Origin: Sunxiuqinia indica
GTDB taxonomy: Bacteria; Bacteroidota; Bacteroidia; Bacteroidales; Prolixibacteraceae
Direction: 5' to 3'
Assembly: GCF_009847015.1 (NCBI RefSeq)
Contig: NZ_WVEM01000005.1
Span: 186,001-250,000 of the forward strand
Length of the DNA: 64,000 nucleotides
Part shown: positions 33,801 to 42,015 of the stretch, piece after piece
How positions within the stretch are numbered: position 1 is the first letter of the stretch
Layout of the letters: each line of letters starts with the position of its first letter
Position numbers and translations under genes: made by a program
Notes under the pieces: model-generated
The model's input: the letters and a program-made list of their open reading frames with translations, nothing else
Database searches by the model: none
Told to the model about the DNA's origin: nothing

Positions 33801-35321
33801 CTAAAATCTGAAGTAAATAAACGGTTGCAAAGTTGAATGTGCAACTAAAGTGATTAAAAACAAAATAATAAGTATTACCGGAATTTGCCCCCAGCTCGGC
33901 AGGCGAATAAACTTACCTCGTATTCTCTCTTTGACCGGGTCAGGAAACCAGATAGTAACCAGGCCAATAATAAAAACAAAAATCACCCAATGATAACTCT
34001 CCCAACCTCCCGCCAAATCGCGAGGCATAAAGTGATGGCGAATCTGGTACAAGAGCTGTTGCACAATACTGTAATCGCGAGCTCGAAAAAATATCCAAGC
34101 TATACTTACTACCTGAAATGTCATAAAAACAGAAAACAACCGCTTCCATTTCTTTGGCTTAGTTTGAAGTGAAAAGATTCGCCGAAAGAATTTTTCCACC
34201 ACCAGCCCAATGCCGTGAATAGCTCCCCAAATCAAAAATCGGATATTAGCACCGTGCCACAGTCCGCCCAGAATCATTGTAATTAAAAGATTAATATACA
34301 TTCGGGCAGAGCCTTTTCTGTTTCCCCCGAGAGGTATGTACAGATAATCGCGCAACCAAAGCGACAACGAAATATGCCAACGACGCCAAAAATCGGTTAA
34401 GGAGTATGCTTGATACGGAGCATTGAAATTGACCGGAATTTTAAATCCCAACAGTAGTGCCAACCCAATCGCAATATCGGTATAGCCCGAAAAATCGCAA
34501 TAAATTTGAATGGAATAGGCGTATACCGATAATAAATTTTCCAATCCCGAATAAGCCAAAGGCGCTTCAAAAACCCGATCGATAAAGTTTAAGGCCAAGA
34601 AATCGGCGATAACTAATTTCTTAAACAGACCTTTTACAATCAGGAAAACGGAATGGCTGAATTCCTCTTTCTTCAGCCGGAACCGCTGGTACAACTGAGG
34701 AATAAATGAAGATGCACGAACAATTGGTCCGGCAACCAACTGCGGAAAAAAACTGAGATAAAAGCTGAAATCCAACGGATTTTTGACCACTTCTGCGTCG
34801 CCTCTATAAACATCGACCAAATAGCTAATTGCTTGAAAGGTGTAAAATGAAATTCCAATTGGTAGCAAAATGGAATTAACATCGACCACATCACGAGCAA
34901 GCTGATTGATCAACCAGCCAATCCAGTTAAAAACCTTAAAATTGGTTTCAAAAAACAGATTTACATTGTCCAGAAAAAAATAGGCATATTTAAAGTATCC
35001 TAAAATCAGTAAATTCAATCCAATTGCAATTCCTACCCAAACCTGTTTCCTCCTTTGTTTGTGAATAAGCAAACCAAATCCATAATTCATGGCACACGAA
35101 AAAATCAGTAATGATAAAAATGCGCCGCTCATTTGGAAATAAAAGAACCAACTTACCAGCAACAAATAACTATTCCGAATTTGGTTTCTTTTGTAAACAA
35201 AAGTGTAAACAGCAAGCACCAAGGTAAACGCAATCCAAAAGGCAATTCCGGTATAAAATAGCGGTTCATCCGGCCGGTATTGCCAAATATTTCCAACGAT
35301 ATATTTAATCCGCTCAATCAT
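33801..35321 (-). CDS. MBOAT family O-acyltransferase (AlgI/DltB-like)
   Basis: 506 residues with about eleven hydrophobic segments. MBOAT signatures are SISFYTFQAISYLVDVYRG-type (GISFYTFQ and YLVDVYRG), PQLVAGPIVR, DFWRRWHISLS and the catalytic His in LGGLWHGAN. Family members move acyl groups, usually acetyl, across the membrane onto exported polysaccharides. The start overlaps the stop of the SGNH-like gene upstream by 4 nt (ATGA), so the two form a translationally coupled pair. Confidence 0.93.
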   Translation of the reverse strand: MIERIKYIVGNIWQYRPDEPLFYTGIAFWIAFTLVLAVYTFVYKRNQIRNSYLLLVSWFFYFQMSGAFLSLLIFSCAMNYGFGLLIHKQRRKQVWVGIAIGLNLLILGYFKYAYFFLDNVNLFFETNFKVFNWIGWLINQLARDVVDVNSILLPIGISFYTFQAISYLVDVYRGDAEVVKNPLDFSFYLSFFPQLVAGPIVRASSFIPQLYQRFRLKKEEFSHSVFLIVKGLFKKLVIADFLALNFIDRVFEAPLAYSGLENLLSVYAYSIQIYCDFSGYTDIAIGLALLLGFKIPVNFNAPYQAYSLTDFWRRWHISLSLWLRDYLYIPLGGNRKGSARMYINLLITMILGGLWHGANIRFLIWGAIHGIGLVVEKFFRRIFSLQTKPKKWKRLFSVFMTFQVVSIAWIFFRARDYSIVQQLLYQIRHHFMPRDLAGGWESYHWVIFVFIIGLVTIWFPDPVKERIRGKFIRLPSWGQIPVILIILFLITLVAHSTLQPFIYFRF

Positions 35322-36703
35322 AAAGAATCTTCACTTGCCTTAAGTTCCTGTAATATTGTTTTCGCCAATTCCGTTCCCACTAGATCAGCTCCCCGCCTCG
35401 AAAAATGAATGTAGTCTTTCCGCCCCAATGCAGGAGCAGCTTCTACCCAGCGTTTCATCGAACCTTCACCGCCCATAAAAGATTGCAGATCCCAAAAAGC
35501 CGCATGATTTTGCATCGCCAATTTAAACTGAATTTGCTTAATTGCCGTAATCGTCGAATAGGTTTTAAACTGTCCGGCTTCCTTTTGAGCCATGTCGGAC
35601 ACGCCAATGATCAAAATTGGAACCTCGGGCCGGATCAATTTTAAAAATGAGATTTGCTGCTGAAAATGAATACGGAAATGCAAATAATCGTTTTTGGAAG
35701 TATAGGGCACTAAGTTTACACCAAAATGAAGCACAAACAGCCCCACGTTCACTTGGTCTAACATCTGCTTGATTGACTCTTGATCCGACATTTCGAAAGG
35801 CGGATAAGACAAGCCCCTTAAAGCGACATTATCAACAAAAACACCACCTTCCGATTCAAGCGAAAGGCCGGCAACATTAAAAGTATCTGCTGCTGTAAAA
35901 TCAAAACTAATATCGTCCGGGGTGTGGTTGAACTGAAAATCTAAAGTGGATATCTTGTCTTTCGGATTGAGGTTTCCTGAATAGATTTCCCTGCGCCCCT
36001 GTTTTACGGTTACAAAACAAGTGTCTTTTGCTGAGTAGTAAAGCTTCACAAGTTGGTAGTCCTTCTGCGGTTGTAACCGTTTGATGCGTCTTATACGAAA
36101 CCATCCTTCGGCATTGTCAGCAGTTAAAATCGCATTCTTAAATAACAGGCTTTGATTTTTAAAGTCCCGATCTCGAAAGGTTCTCACATCCCAAGCTTTT
36201 GACGTTTCAACCAAAAGTTGATGCCGGGTATTGTAATATTCGTCCAACGGAATAAAACCGGGACCTTTGCCCGCATACTCCAGCTGTAGTATTTTCCTCA
36301 AAGCAGAAGTTATACGATCATTTTCGATTTGCGAATCGCCGAAATAAACAATCCGAACAGGCAAAACTGAACGATTTTCAGCACTTAATTTTCTGGATAA
36401 CAACTGAAATCTCAGAGAGTCATCTTCGGCAAAAATCAAAGGAGTTGAGTGAAATAATTGAATTGACCTATCAGCAGTTTCTTCGCTTTCTGATATCTTT
36501 GAAATTGAATCCTCAACAATTCCGGCTATTTCTACTTTTGGGCTATCTACAACATAATTTGAAGAATCAATTGAATCAACGTTTAATTCTTCGGTCATTG
36601 ATGAAAGACCTGGTGCACTTACATCACCTTCCCAGATTAAAAGAAGAGCCGAAAAAAGAAGTAGTGTAACAAAAAAATAAAAGAATTCCTTTGCAGGTGT
36701 CAT
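35318..36703 (-). CDS. Membrane-anchored SGNH-like protein partnered with MBOAT
   Basis: 461 residues. One N-terminal hydrophobic anchor (FYFFVTLLLFSALLLIW), a linker rich in acidic and serine residues, then an SGNH-like domain: block I VYFGDSQIEND, a Gly-Asn pair in LHFGVNLVPY, and the Asp-x-x-His-like DYIHFSRRGAD near the C-terminus. Together with the MBOAT protein it probably transfers acetyl groups to a cell-surface polysaccharide outside the membrane, as in AlgI/AlgJ/AlgX-like systems. The acceptor is not known. Confidence 0.82.
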   Translation of the reverse strand: MTPAKEFFYFFVTLLLFSALLLIWEGDVSAPGLSSMTEELNVDSIDSSNYVVDSPKVEIAGIVEDSISKISESEETADRSIQLFHSTPLIFAEDDSLRFQLLSRKLSAENRSVLPVRIVYFGDSQIENDRITSALRKILQLEYAGKGPGFIPLDEYYNTRHQLLVETSKAWDVRTFRDRDFKNQSLLFKNAILTADNAEGWFRIRRIKRLQPQKDYQLVKLYYSAKDTCFVTVKQGRREIYSGNLNPKDKISTLDFQFNHTPDDISFDFTAADTFNVAGLSLESEGGVFVDNVALRGLSYPPFEMSDQESIKQMLDQVNVGLFVLHFGVNLVPYTSKNDYLHFRIHFQQQISFLKLIRPEVPILIIGVSDMAQKEAGQFKTYSTITAIKQIQFKLAMQNHAAFWDLQSFMGGEGSMKRWVEAAPALGRKDYIHFSRRGADLVGTELAKTILQELKASEDSL

Positions 36704-36772
36704 GTTCCAGTTTTAGCTTCCGAATAAAAGTAAAGCTAAAATCGTGGATCTGCAAATAAGCCATTCGCACTC

Positions 36773-38389
36773 TTACGAGCGAGGCTTGATCTTTAATTTT
36801 TGTCCCGGAAAGATCTTTTTCCCATTGTTGATATCATTCCATCGTATAATATCGTTATTAGACACTCCCGGGAATTTACGGGCAATAGACCATAAGTTTT
36901 CGCCGCGGCGAACAGTATAGTAAACAAATTCACCGCTCTTCGTTATTTGCTGACTTGATGCTCCAGCACTCGTTACAGGTGTTTTCTTTTTAAAAGCTTG
37001 TTTATCCGAAAAGCTCATCCGGTTTACATCGGCATAAAAATCAGCCTGTCCTGCCGGAACATAGATGGAAAGCTTTTGTCCAACACGAATGAGGTTACGA
37101 TGTATATTATTCCAATAGCGCAAATCAGATAATCCAACATGATACCACTCTGAAATGAAGCCTAAATTATCTCCCGACTTCACCGTGTAAATCACCTTAT
37201 CCTTTCCTTTAATATCGGTTGGGTAATAAGTGCTCCGGCTTTGGGGGTTGATAATTGAGTTATTGGGGAAAAATTCATTCCGCTTAAACGCGTAAATTTC
37301 TTCTTCGTTGTCAATAAAATCAGCAACCGTTTCAATTGGTATTTTCAACACATAAGGTTTATCGGCCTTTGCCGGGATAATATCCATGCGATATTGAGGA
37401 TTTAATGCCCGAAGTGCTTCAATCGGCACTTGTGTTATTTCAGCTACTTGTTTAAAATGAAGGTAACTATTGACCATGATTGTATCAGCAACAATCGGAA
37501 AATCAGGATAACGAGGTTGCAAATTATGCTTTTCGTAATTCGTCATTACGTAGGTTGCAGCAATAAAAGCAGGCACATAACCTCTGGTTTCGCGTGGCAA
37601 TCGATAATAGATCGACCAATAGTCCCGGGCACCACCCGAACGCCGGATTGCTTTATTGACATTTCCGGGGCCACAGTTGTAGGCTGCGATAACCAAATGC
37701 CAGTTTTTATAAATCCGATACAAATCATTGAGGTAACGTGCAGCCGCTTTAGTAGATTTTACCGGATCGCGACGCTCATCAACAAACGTGCCGATTTCCA
37801 GCTTATACATTTTCCCGGTTCCGTACATAAACTGCCACAAACCAACAGCATTGGCGCTTGATCTGGCGGCGGGGTTTAAAGCCGACTCAATAATAGCCAT
37901 ATACTTGAGCTCCATGGGCATATCGAGCCGATCCAATTCTTCTTCAAAAATCGGAAAATAATAACTGGCCAGTCCAAGCATCATTTCCACCTGATCACGC
38001 CTCCGTTGGGTATAAAGCTCAATAAAATTTTTAACGGTTTTGTTGAATGACAGATCAACATAGGAATCAATGGCCTGTAACCGCTCTATATAAACAGAAT
38101 CAGGCAGCGAAACAACGGGAACACTATCTCGGTTTTCTATTCTCTCAGATCTTTCAAATACATTCTGCATATACCAGGAATTCACCAGACTATCTATCTT
38201 TTCAGCAAAAATATCGTTTAGATTTTCATCCGGAGTAACATATTTTTTCTGATATCCCTGTACACTATCCAGAGCAACGACCTCAATCGTTCTTACCCTT
38301 TTAATTGCTTCTTTGTCTGTCTTTTTTGCACAAACATTTTGAACCGTAAAACTTACTAAAACTACGAGTATTCCTAATCCCTTTTTCAT
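36773..38389 (-). CDS. Lytic transglycosylase MltD-like with two LysM domains
   Basis: 538 residues. A signal peptide ends around NVCAK. The SLT (goose-lysozyme-like) domain covers about 150-290 with the catalytic Glu in AIIESALNPAARS, then NAVGLWQFM and AAYNCGPGNVNKA. Two LysM peptidoglycan-binding modules follow (YTVKSGDNLGFISEWYHV and YTVRRGENLWSIARKFPG). It cuts the glycan strands of peptidoglycan in the periplasm. It lies 7 bp downstream of the DUF5683 gene in the conserved parA-parB-DUF5683-mltD order. Confidence 0.93.
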   Translation of the reverse strand: MKKGLGILVVLVSFTVQNVCAKKTDKEAIKRVRTIEVVALDSVQGYQKKYVTPDENLNDIFAEKIDSLVNSWYMQNVFERSERIENRDSVPVVSLPDSVYIERLQAIDSYVDLSFNKTVKNFIELYTQRRRDQVEMMLGLASYYFPIFEEELDRLDMPMELKYMAIIESALNPAARSSANAVGLWQFMYGTGKMYKLEIGTFVDERRDPVKSTKAAARYLNDLYRIYKNWHLVIAAYNCGPGNVNKAIRRSGGARDYWSIYYRLPRETRGYVPAFIAATYVMTNYEKHNLQPRYPDFPIVADTIMVNSYLHFKQVAEITQVPIEALRALNPQYRMDIIPAKADKPYVLKIPIETVADFIDNEEEIYAFKRNEFFPNNSIINPQSRSTYYPTDIKGKDKVIYTVKSGDNLGFISEWYHVGLSDLRYWNNIHRNLIRVGQKLSIYVPAGQADFYADVNRMSFSDKQAFKKKTPVTSAGASSQQITKSGEFVYYTVRRGENLWSIARKFPGVSNNDIIRWNDINNGKKIFPGQKLKIKPRS

Positions 38390-38396
38390 ATCCCCT

Positions 38397-39014
38397 CTAA
38401 AATCTTATCCTACAATGAATTCCTACTACTTTCTGATGATGACTATACAATGGCCCTGGCGTCCAGTTCAAGGTTAAATCATCACTTATATCAAAATTAA
38501 AAAAATGTGCATCCACGCTTGCGTCAATAATATTCAAGGCATAAAAAGCCACTGTTGAAATAACAACCAAATCCCGGTTTCTACGGGAAACATCTTTCGC
38601 ATTTTTAAGCCTGGTGGTAAATTGCGACCTTTGATTATCCCAACGTCCATCTTCGTTAAATTGCTCGTATGAATCGGTGAATGGATCATTGTCAACAATA
38701 TCAGCATATGCTTGCCGGTAAAGTTGATATTGATCATTATTCCAGTCGATAAAATAAGCAAAAGCACCAAACCCAATATAAATTAAGGGCACCTTCCAGT
38801 ATTTCCTGTTGTAAATTTGCCCCAGGCCCGGCAAAACAGCAGAGTAAATTGTCGCTTTACGTGGCGAATGCTTTTTCTCTATAGCAACTGAAACACTATC
38901 AGCAGCTGCTATTTTTTGAGCTGATGCAATAAACCCTGTTGCAATAAACAGGATTAACAGTACGGCTTTCTTTATATAATTCAATGTTATTCTTTTTGAA
39001 ATCGAATTAGCCAT
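38397..39014 (-). CDS. DUF5683 domain protein
   Basis: 205 residues. A signal peptide or N-terminal helix (AVLLILFIATGFIASAQ) is followed by the family core AVLPGLGQIYNRKYWKVPLIY and a second hydrophobic segment. Function unknown; it regularly sits between parB and mltD in Bacteroidota, suggesting a role in envelope or division processes. It overlaps parB by 8 nt. Confidence 0.85.
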   Translation of the reverse strand: MANSISKRITLNYIKKAVLLILFIATGFIASAQKIAAADSVSVAIEKKHSPRKATIYSAVLPGLGQIYNRKYWKVPLIYIGFGAFAYFIDWNNDQYQLYRQAYADIVDNDPFTDSYEQFNEDGRWDNQRSQFTTRLKNAKDVSRRNRDLVVISTVAFYALNIIDASVDAHFFNFDISDDLTLNWTPGPLYSHHQKVVGIHCRIRF

Positions 39015-39879
39015 TTAGTTTATCCAGAATTCCGATAATTCGCTCCAAATCCTTCGATGAACCAAACGGAATAACGATCTTTCCTTTCCCTTTATTGTTG
39101 AGTGAAAAATCAACATCGGTCTTAAAAAACCGACTTAAATGCTCTTTCAGCTCTCCATATTCTTCGGGATGCCTTTGTTTTGGAGCTGATGATTTTGGCT
39201 TTTCTGCAGGCGAGTTTAACAGTCGGACTAATTCTTCCACTTTCCGAACAGAGTAATCATTCTTTAATATCTCTTCGTATATCGCTAATTGATCTTCAGG
39301 ACTTTTAATATTAACCAGTGCCCGGGCATGTCCCATCGAAATTGTTTTATCAACAATTCCTTTCTGAATCAAGGCAGGCAATCTCAGTAGCCTCAAGTAA
39401 TTCGACACGGTAGACCGCTTCTTTCCGACACGGTCACTCAGGCTCTCCTGTGTCAACTTACACTCTTCGAGTAATCGCTGATAAGAAATTGCGATTTCAA
39501 TGGCATCCAGATCTTCGCGTTGAATATTTTCAACCAGAGCCATTTCCAGCATTCCTTCATCTTCGGCCATCCGAACATAGGCCGTAACTGTTTTAAGTCC
39601 GGCTATTTTCGAAGCTCTGAACCGGCGCTCTCCGGCAATGATCTGGAATTTGTGGTCTCCAACTTTTCGTAAAGTAATGGGTTGAATAATGCCAATTTCT
39701 TTGATTGACGCCGCTAACTCTTTCAATGCTTCTTCGTCAAATGTTGTACGGGGTTGAAATGGATTGGCCTCAATCTCTTCAATTGCAATTTCGCTGATCG
39801 AAGAATTCTCATCCCTATTTTTATCCGCATCATCAATCAAGGCACCAAGTCCTCTTCCCAATGCATTTCGTTTAGCCAT
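39007..39879 (-). CDS. parB: Chromosome-partitioning protein ParB
   Basis: 290 residues. N-terminal ParB/Sulfiredoxin CTPase domain with NPFQPRTTFDEEALKELA (shown in part) and the GERRFRA motif, a central HTH (TQESLSDRVGKKRSTVSNYLR) and a C-terminal dimerisation region. It binds parS and slides on DNA as a CTP-gated clamp. It lies 16 bp after parA. No full parS palindrome was seen in the window. Confidence 0.94.
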   Translation of the reverse strand: MAKRNALGRGLGALIDDADKNRDENSSISEIAIEEIEANPFQPRTTFDEEALKELAASIKEIGIIQPITLRKVGDHKFQIIAGERRFRASKIAGLKTVTAYVRMAEDEGMLEMALVENIQREDLDAIEIAISYQRLLEECKLTQESLSDRVGKKRSTVSNYLRLLRLPALIQKGIVDKTISMGHARALVNIKSPEDQLAIYEEILKNDYSVRKVEELVRLLNSPAEKPKSSAPKQRHPEEYGELKEHLSRFFKTDVDFSLNNKGKGKIVIPFGSSKDLERIIGILDKLNG

Positions 39880-39895
39880 TATTACTCGAATTTAT

Positions 39896-40696
39896 TTATT
39901 CAATTATTTTTTCCGAATTTCTGATTTTCGTCAAATCATTCTTTTGTAAAATTTCTCTTGCCAAATCCATATAGTTCTCAGCACCGCGCGAACTGGCATC
40001 GTACAAAACAACAGGTTTCCCGTAACTCGGCGCCTCGCTCAACTTAATGTTTCTTGATATTGTGGCTTCAAAAACCATTTCACCAAAATGAGTTTGCACC
40101 TCTTCCAACACCTGATTCGACAAATTCAGTCTGCTATCGTACATCGTCAGTAGAAAACCCTCAATTTCCAAGTCAGGATTTAAACGCGTTTGGATGATTT
40201 TAATTGTGTTTAATAACTTGCCCAAACCTTCCAGTGCAAAATATTCGCATTGAACCGGAATGATAATCGAGTCAGCTGCTGTTAATGAATTAACGGTGAT
40301 CAACCCAAGCGAGGGAGAGCAATCGATAAAAATAAAATCGTAATCGTCCCTGATCTTTTCAATCACCACTTTCATCACTTTTTCCCTGTTGGGTAAATTC
40401 AGCATTTCAATCTCGGCACCAACCAAATCAATATGAGATGGAATAAGATCCAAACCCTCGATCTCCGAATTCAGAATAATTTTTCTGGGGTCGATATCGT
40501 CGATGATACATTCATAAATGCTTGTTTTCACATTTCGAACGTCAAATCCAATTCCAGAAGTAGCATTCGCCTGCGGATCAGCGTCAATAACTAGAACCTT
40601 ATTCTCAAGCACAGCTAAACTTGCAGCTAAATTAATAGCCGATGTTGTTTTTCCAACGCCTCCTTTTTGATTTGCAAAAGCAATTACTTTTCCCAT
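39896..40696 (-). CDS. parA: Chromosome-partitioning ATPase ParA (Soj)
   Basis: 266 residues. The deviant Walker A motif KGGVGKTTSAINLAA, Walker A' VLVIDADPQANAT and Walker B FIFIDCSPSLG are complete, as in MinD/ParA ATPases. It acts with ParB in origin segregation and heads the four-gene unit down to mltD. Confidence 0.96.
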   Translation of the reverse strand: MGKVIAFANQKGGVGKTTSAINLAASLAVLENKVLVIDADPQANATSGIGFDVRNVKTSIYECIIDDIDPRKIILNSEIEGLDLIPSHIDLVGAEIEMLNLPNREKVMKVVIEKIRDDYDFIFIDCSPSLGLITVNSLTAADSIIIPVQCEYFALEGLGKLLNTIKIIQTRLNPDLEIEGFLLTMYDSRLNLSNQVLEEVQTHFGEMVFEATISRNIKLSEAPSYGKPVVLYDASSRGAENYMDLAREILQKNDLTKIRNSEKIIE

Positions 40697-40812
40697 AGTT
40701 TTTCCTGATTTTGGCTGAATTCCAAAGTTAATATTTTATCGATAAAATGATGGAAGATTCATGAGATTAAATTGAGATCTGCCGTAACGCTCTGATGCTA
40801 AGAAAATTCAGA

Positions 40813-41820
40813 TTATTTTGAAATCTTAATTTTTCTGGCCTCTACCCTAAGCTGCTCACTATCAATTGGAACAACGCCTGATTTTTCACAAACCAAGCCT
40901 CCGGCCAAATTCGAAAGTTGAGCCATAAATTTGGTGGGTAAACCGGCAGCCAGACAAAGGCTGGCAACTGCAATTACCGTATCGCCGGCACCAGACACAT
41001 CAGCGATGTCCCGAATTTGAGCAGGAAAATGATTTTGCTCAACCCCATTACTAATAATCACCCCCAATTCGGACAATGTAATAAAGATGATCTCCAGCTT
41101 CTTTTCCTTTTTAAACTGATCTGCAGCTTCCAATATCGACTGAAAATCCCGCTTATCAACGTTTAGTTTTAATCCTTCTTTAAACTCTTTAAAATTAGGC
41201 TTAAACAGATTTGCTTCAGCATAATTATTAAAATTGCGTTTTTTAGGATCAACAGCAATAAGAATTCCTTTAGATTTAGCGAGTGTGGTCACCCTGTCAA
41301 TGAGCGACTGGGTGATAATTCCTTTGTCGTAATCGACAAAGATCACGATCTCAAAATCCTGTTGCTCAACCAAGGTTTCAATTCGCTCAAAGACAACATC
41401 CTCCTCTTTTGCTGATATTAATGCGGCGGTCTCCTCATCAACACGAACAACCTGCTGAGAACCACTCAATATTCTTGTCTTAACAGTTGTTTCACGGCTT
41501 TCTGAACGCAGAATTCCGACATCAGAGAGATTCCGTTTTTCAAGCAACTGCATAAAAATATCGCCTTTCGTATCGTTTCCAACCATAGAAACCAACACCG
41601 GAGTTGCACCTAATGCCTGTAAATTAAGAGACACGTTGGCAGCTCCTCCCAGCCGGTTTTCTTGTCGACTGATTGTTACAATGGGAATGGGTGCTTCAGA
41701 TGAAATACGATCGACAACTCCCCACATATATGAATCAACCATCGCATCACCAACTACGAGTGCCCGAATGTTTGAAAACTTCTTAAAAACCTCTTCAACC
41801 TTTAGTTTCTCCACGTTCAA
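40813..41820 (-). CDS. hldE: D-glycero-beta-D-manno-heptose-7-phosphate kinase
   Basis: 335 residues, PfkB/ribokinase fold, matching the kinase (RfaE1) half only. N-terminal motif GGAANVSLNLQALGA and C-terminal DVSGAGDTVIAVAS with the catalytic Asp are seen; RVDEETAA is typical of RfaE. It phosphorylates heptose-7-phosphate at C1 in the ADP-heptose route to lipopolysaccharide. The nucleotidyltransferase half is absent, so a separate RfaE2 protein must exist elsewhere. hldA-type naming is equally valid. Confidence 0.85.
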   Translation of the reverse strand: MNVEKLKVEEVFKKFSNIRALVVGDAMVDSYMWGVVDRISSEAPIPIVTISRQENRLGGAANVSLNLQALGATPVLVSMVGNDTKGDIFMQLLEKRNLSDVGILRSESRETTVKTRILSGSQQVVRVDEETAALISAKEEDVVFERIETLVEQQDFEIVIFVDYDKGIITQSLIDRVTTLAKSKGILIAVDPKKRNFNNYAEANLFKPNFKEFKEGLKLNVDKRDFQSILEAADQFKKEKKLEIIFITLSELGVIISNGVEQNHFPAQIRDIADVSGAGDTVIAVASLCLAAGLPTKFMAQLSNLAGGLVCEKSGVVPIDSEQLRVEARKIKISK

Positions 41821-42015
41821 TAAATCATTTAAAGACGTACAAAAGTAGCAAAAAAAGGATGTGGCAAAAATTATATCTCAGCTTGATGTTGAAATTTCAC
41901 TTCAAAAAGAAAAGAAAATTCGTCATTATAAAAATGGTCATTGATCGTTCGAATCAGGACCTGGATCTTTGATTGGAATATACAGTTGACGTTTAGAGTT
42001 TGAAATCTGAATCTG

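Noticed and set aside
41486-41503. Half-site resembling parS (TGTTTCACG) inside the heptose kinase gene
   Set aside because: Only the left half matches; the other half is unrelated, so it is likely a chance match despite parAB nearby.
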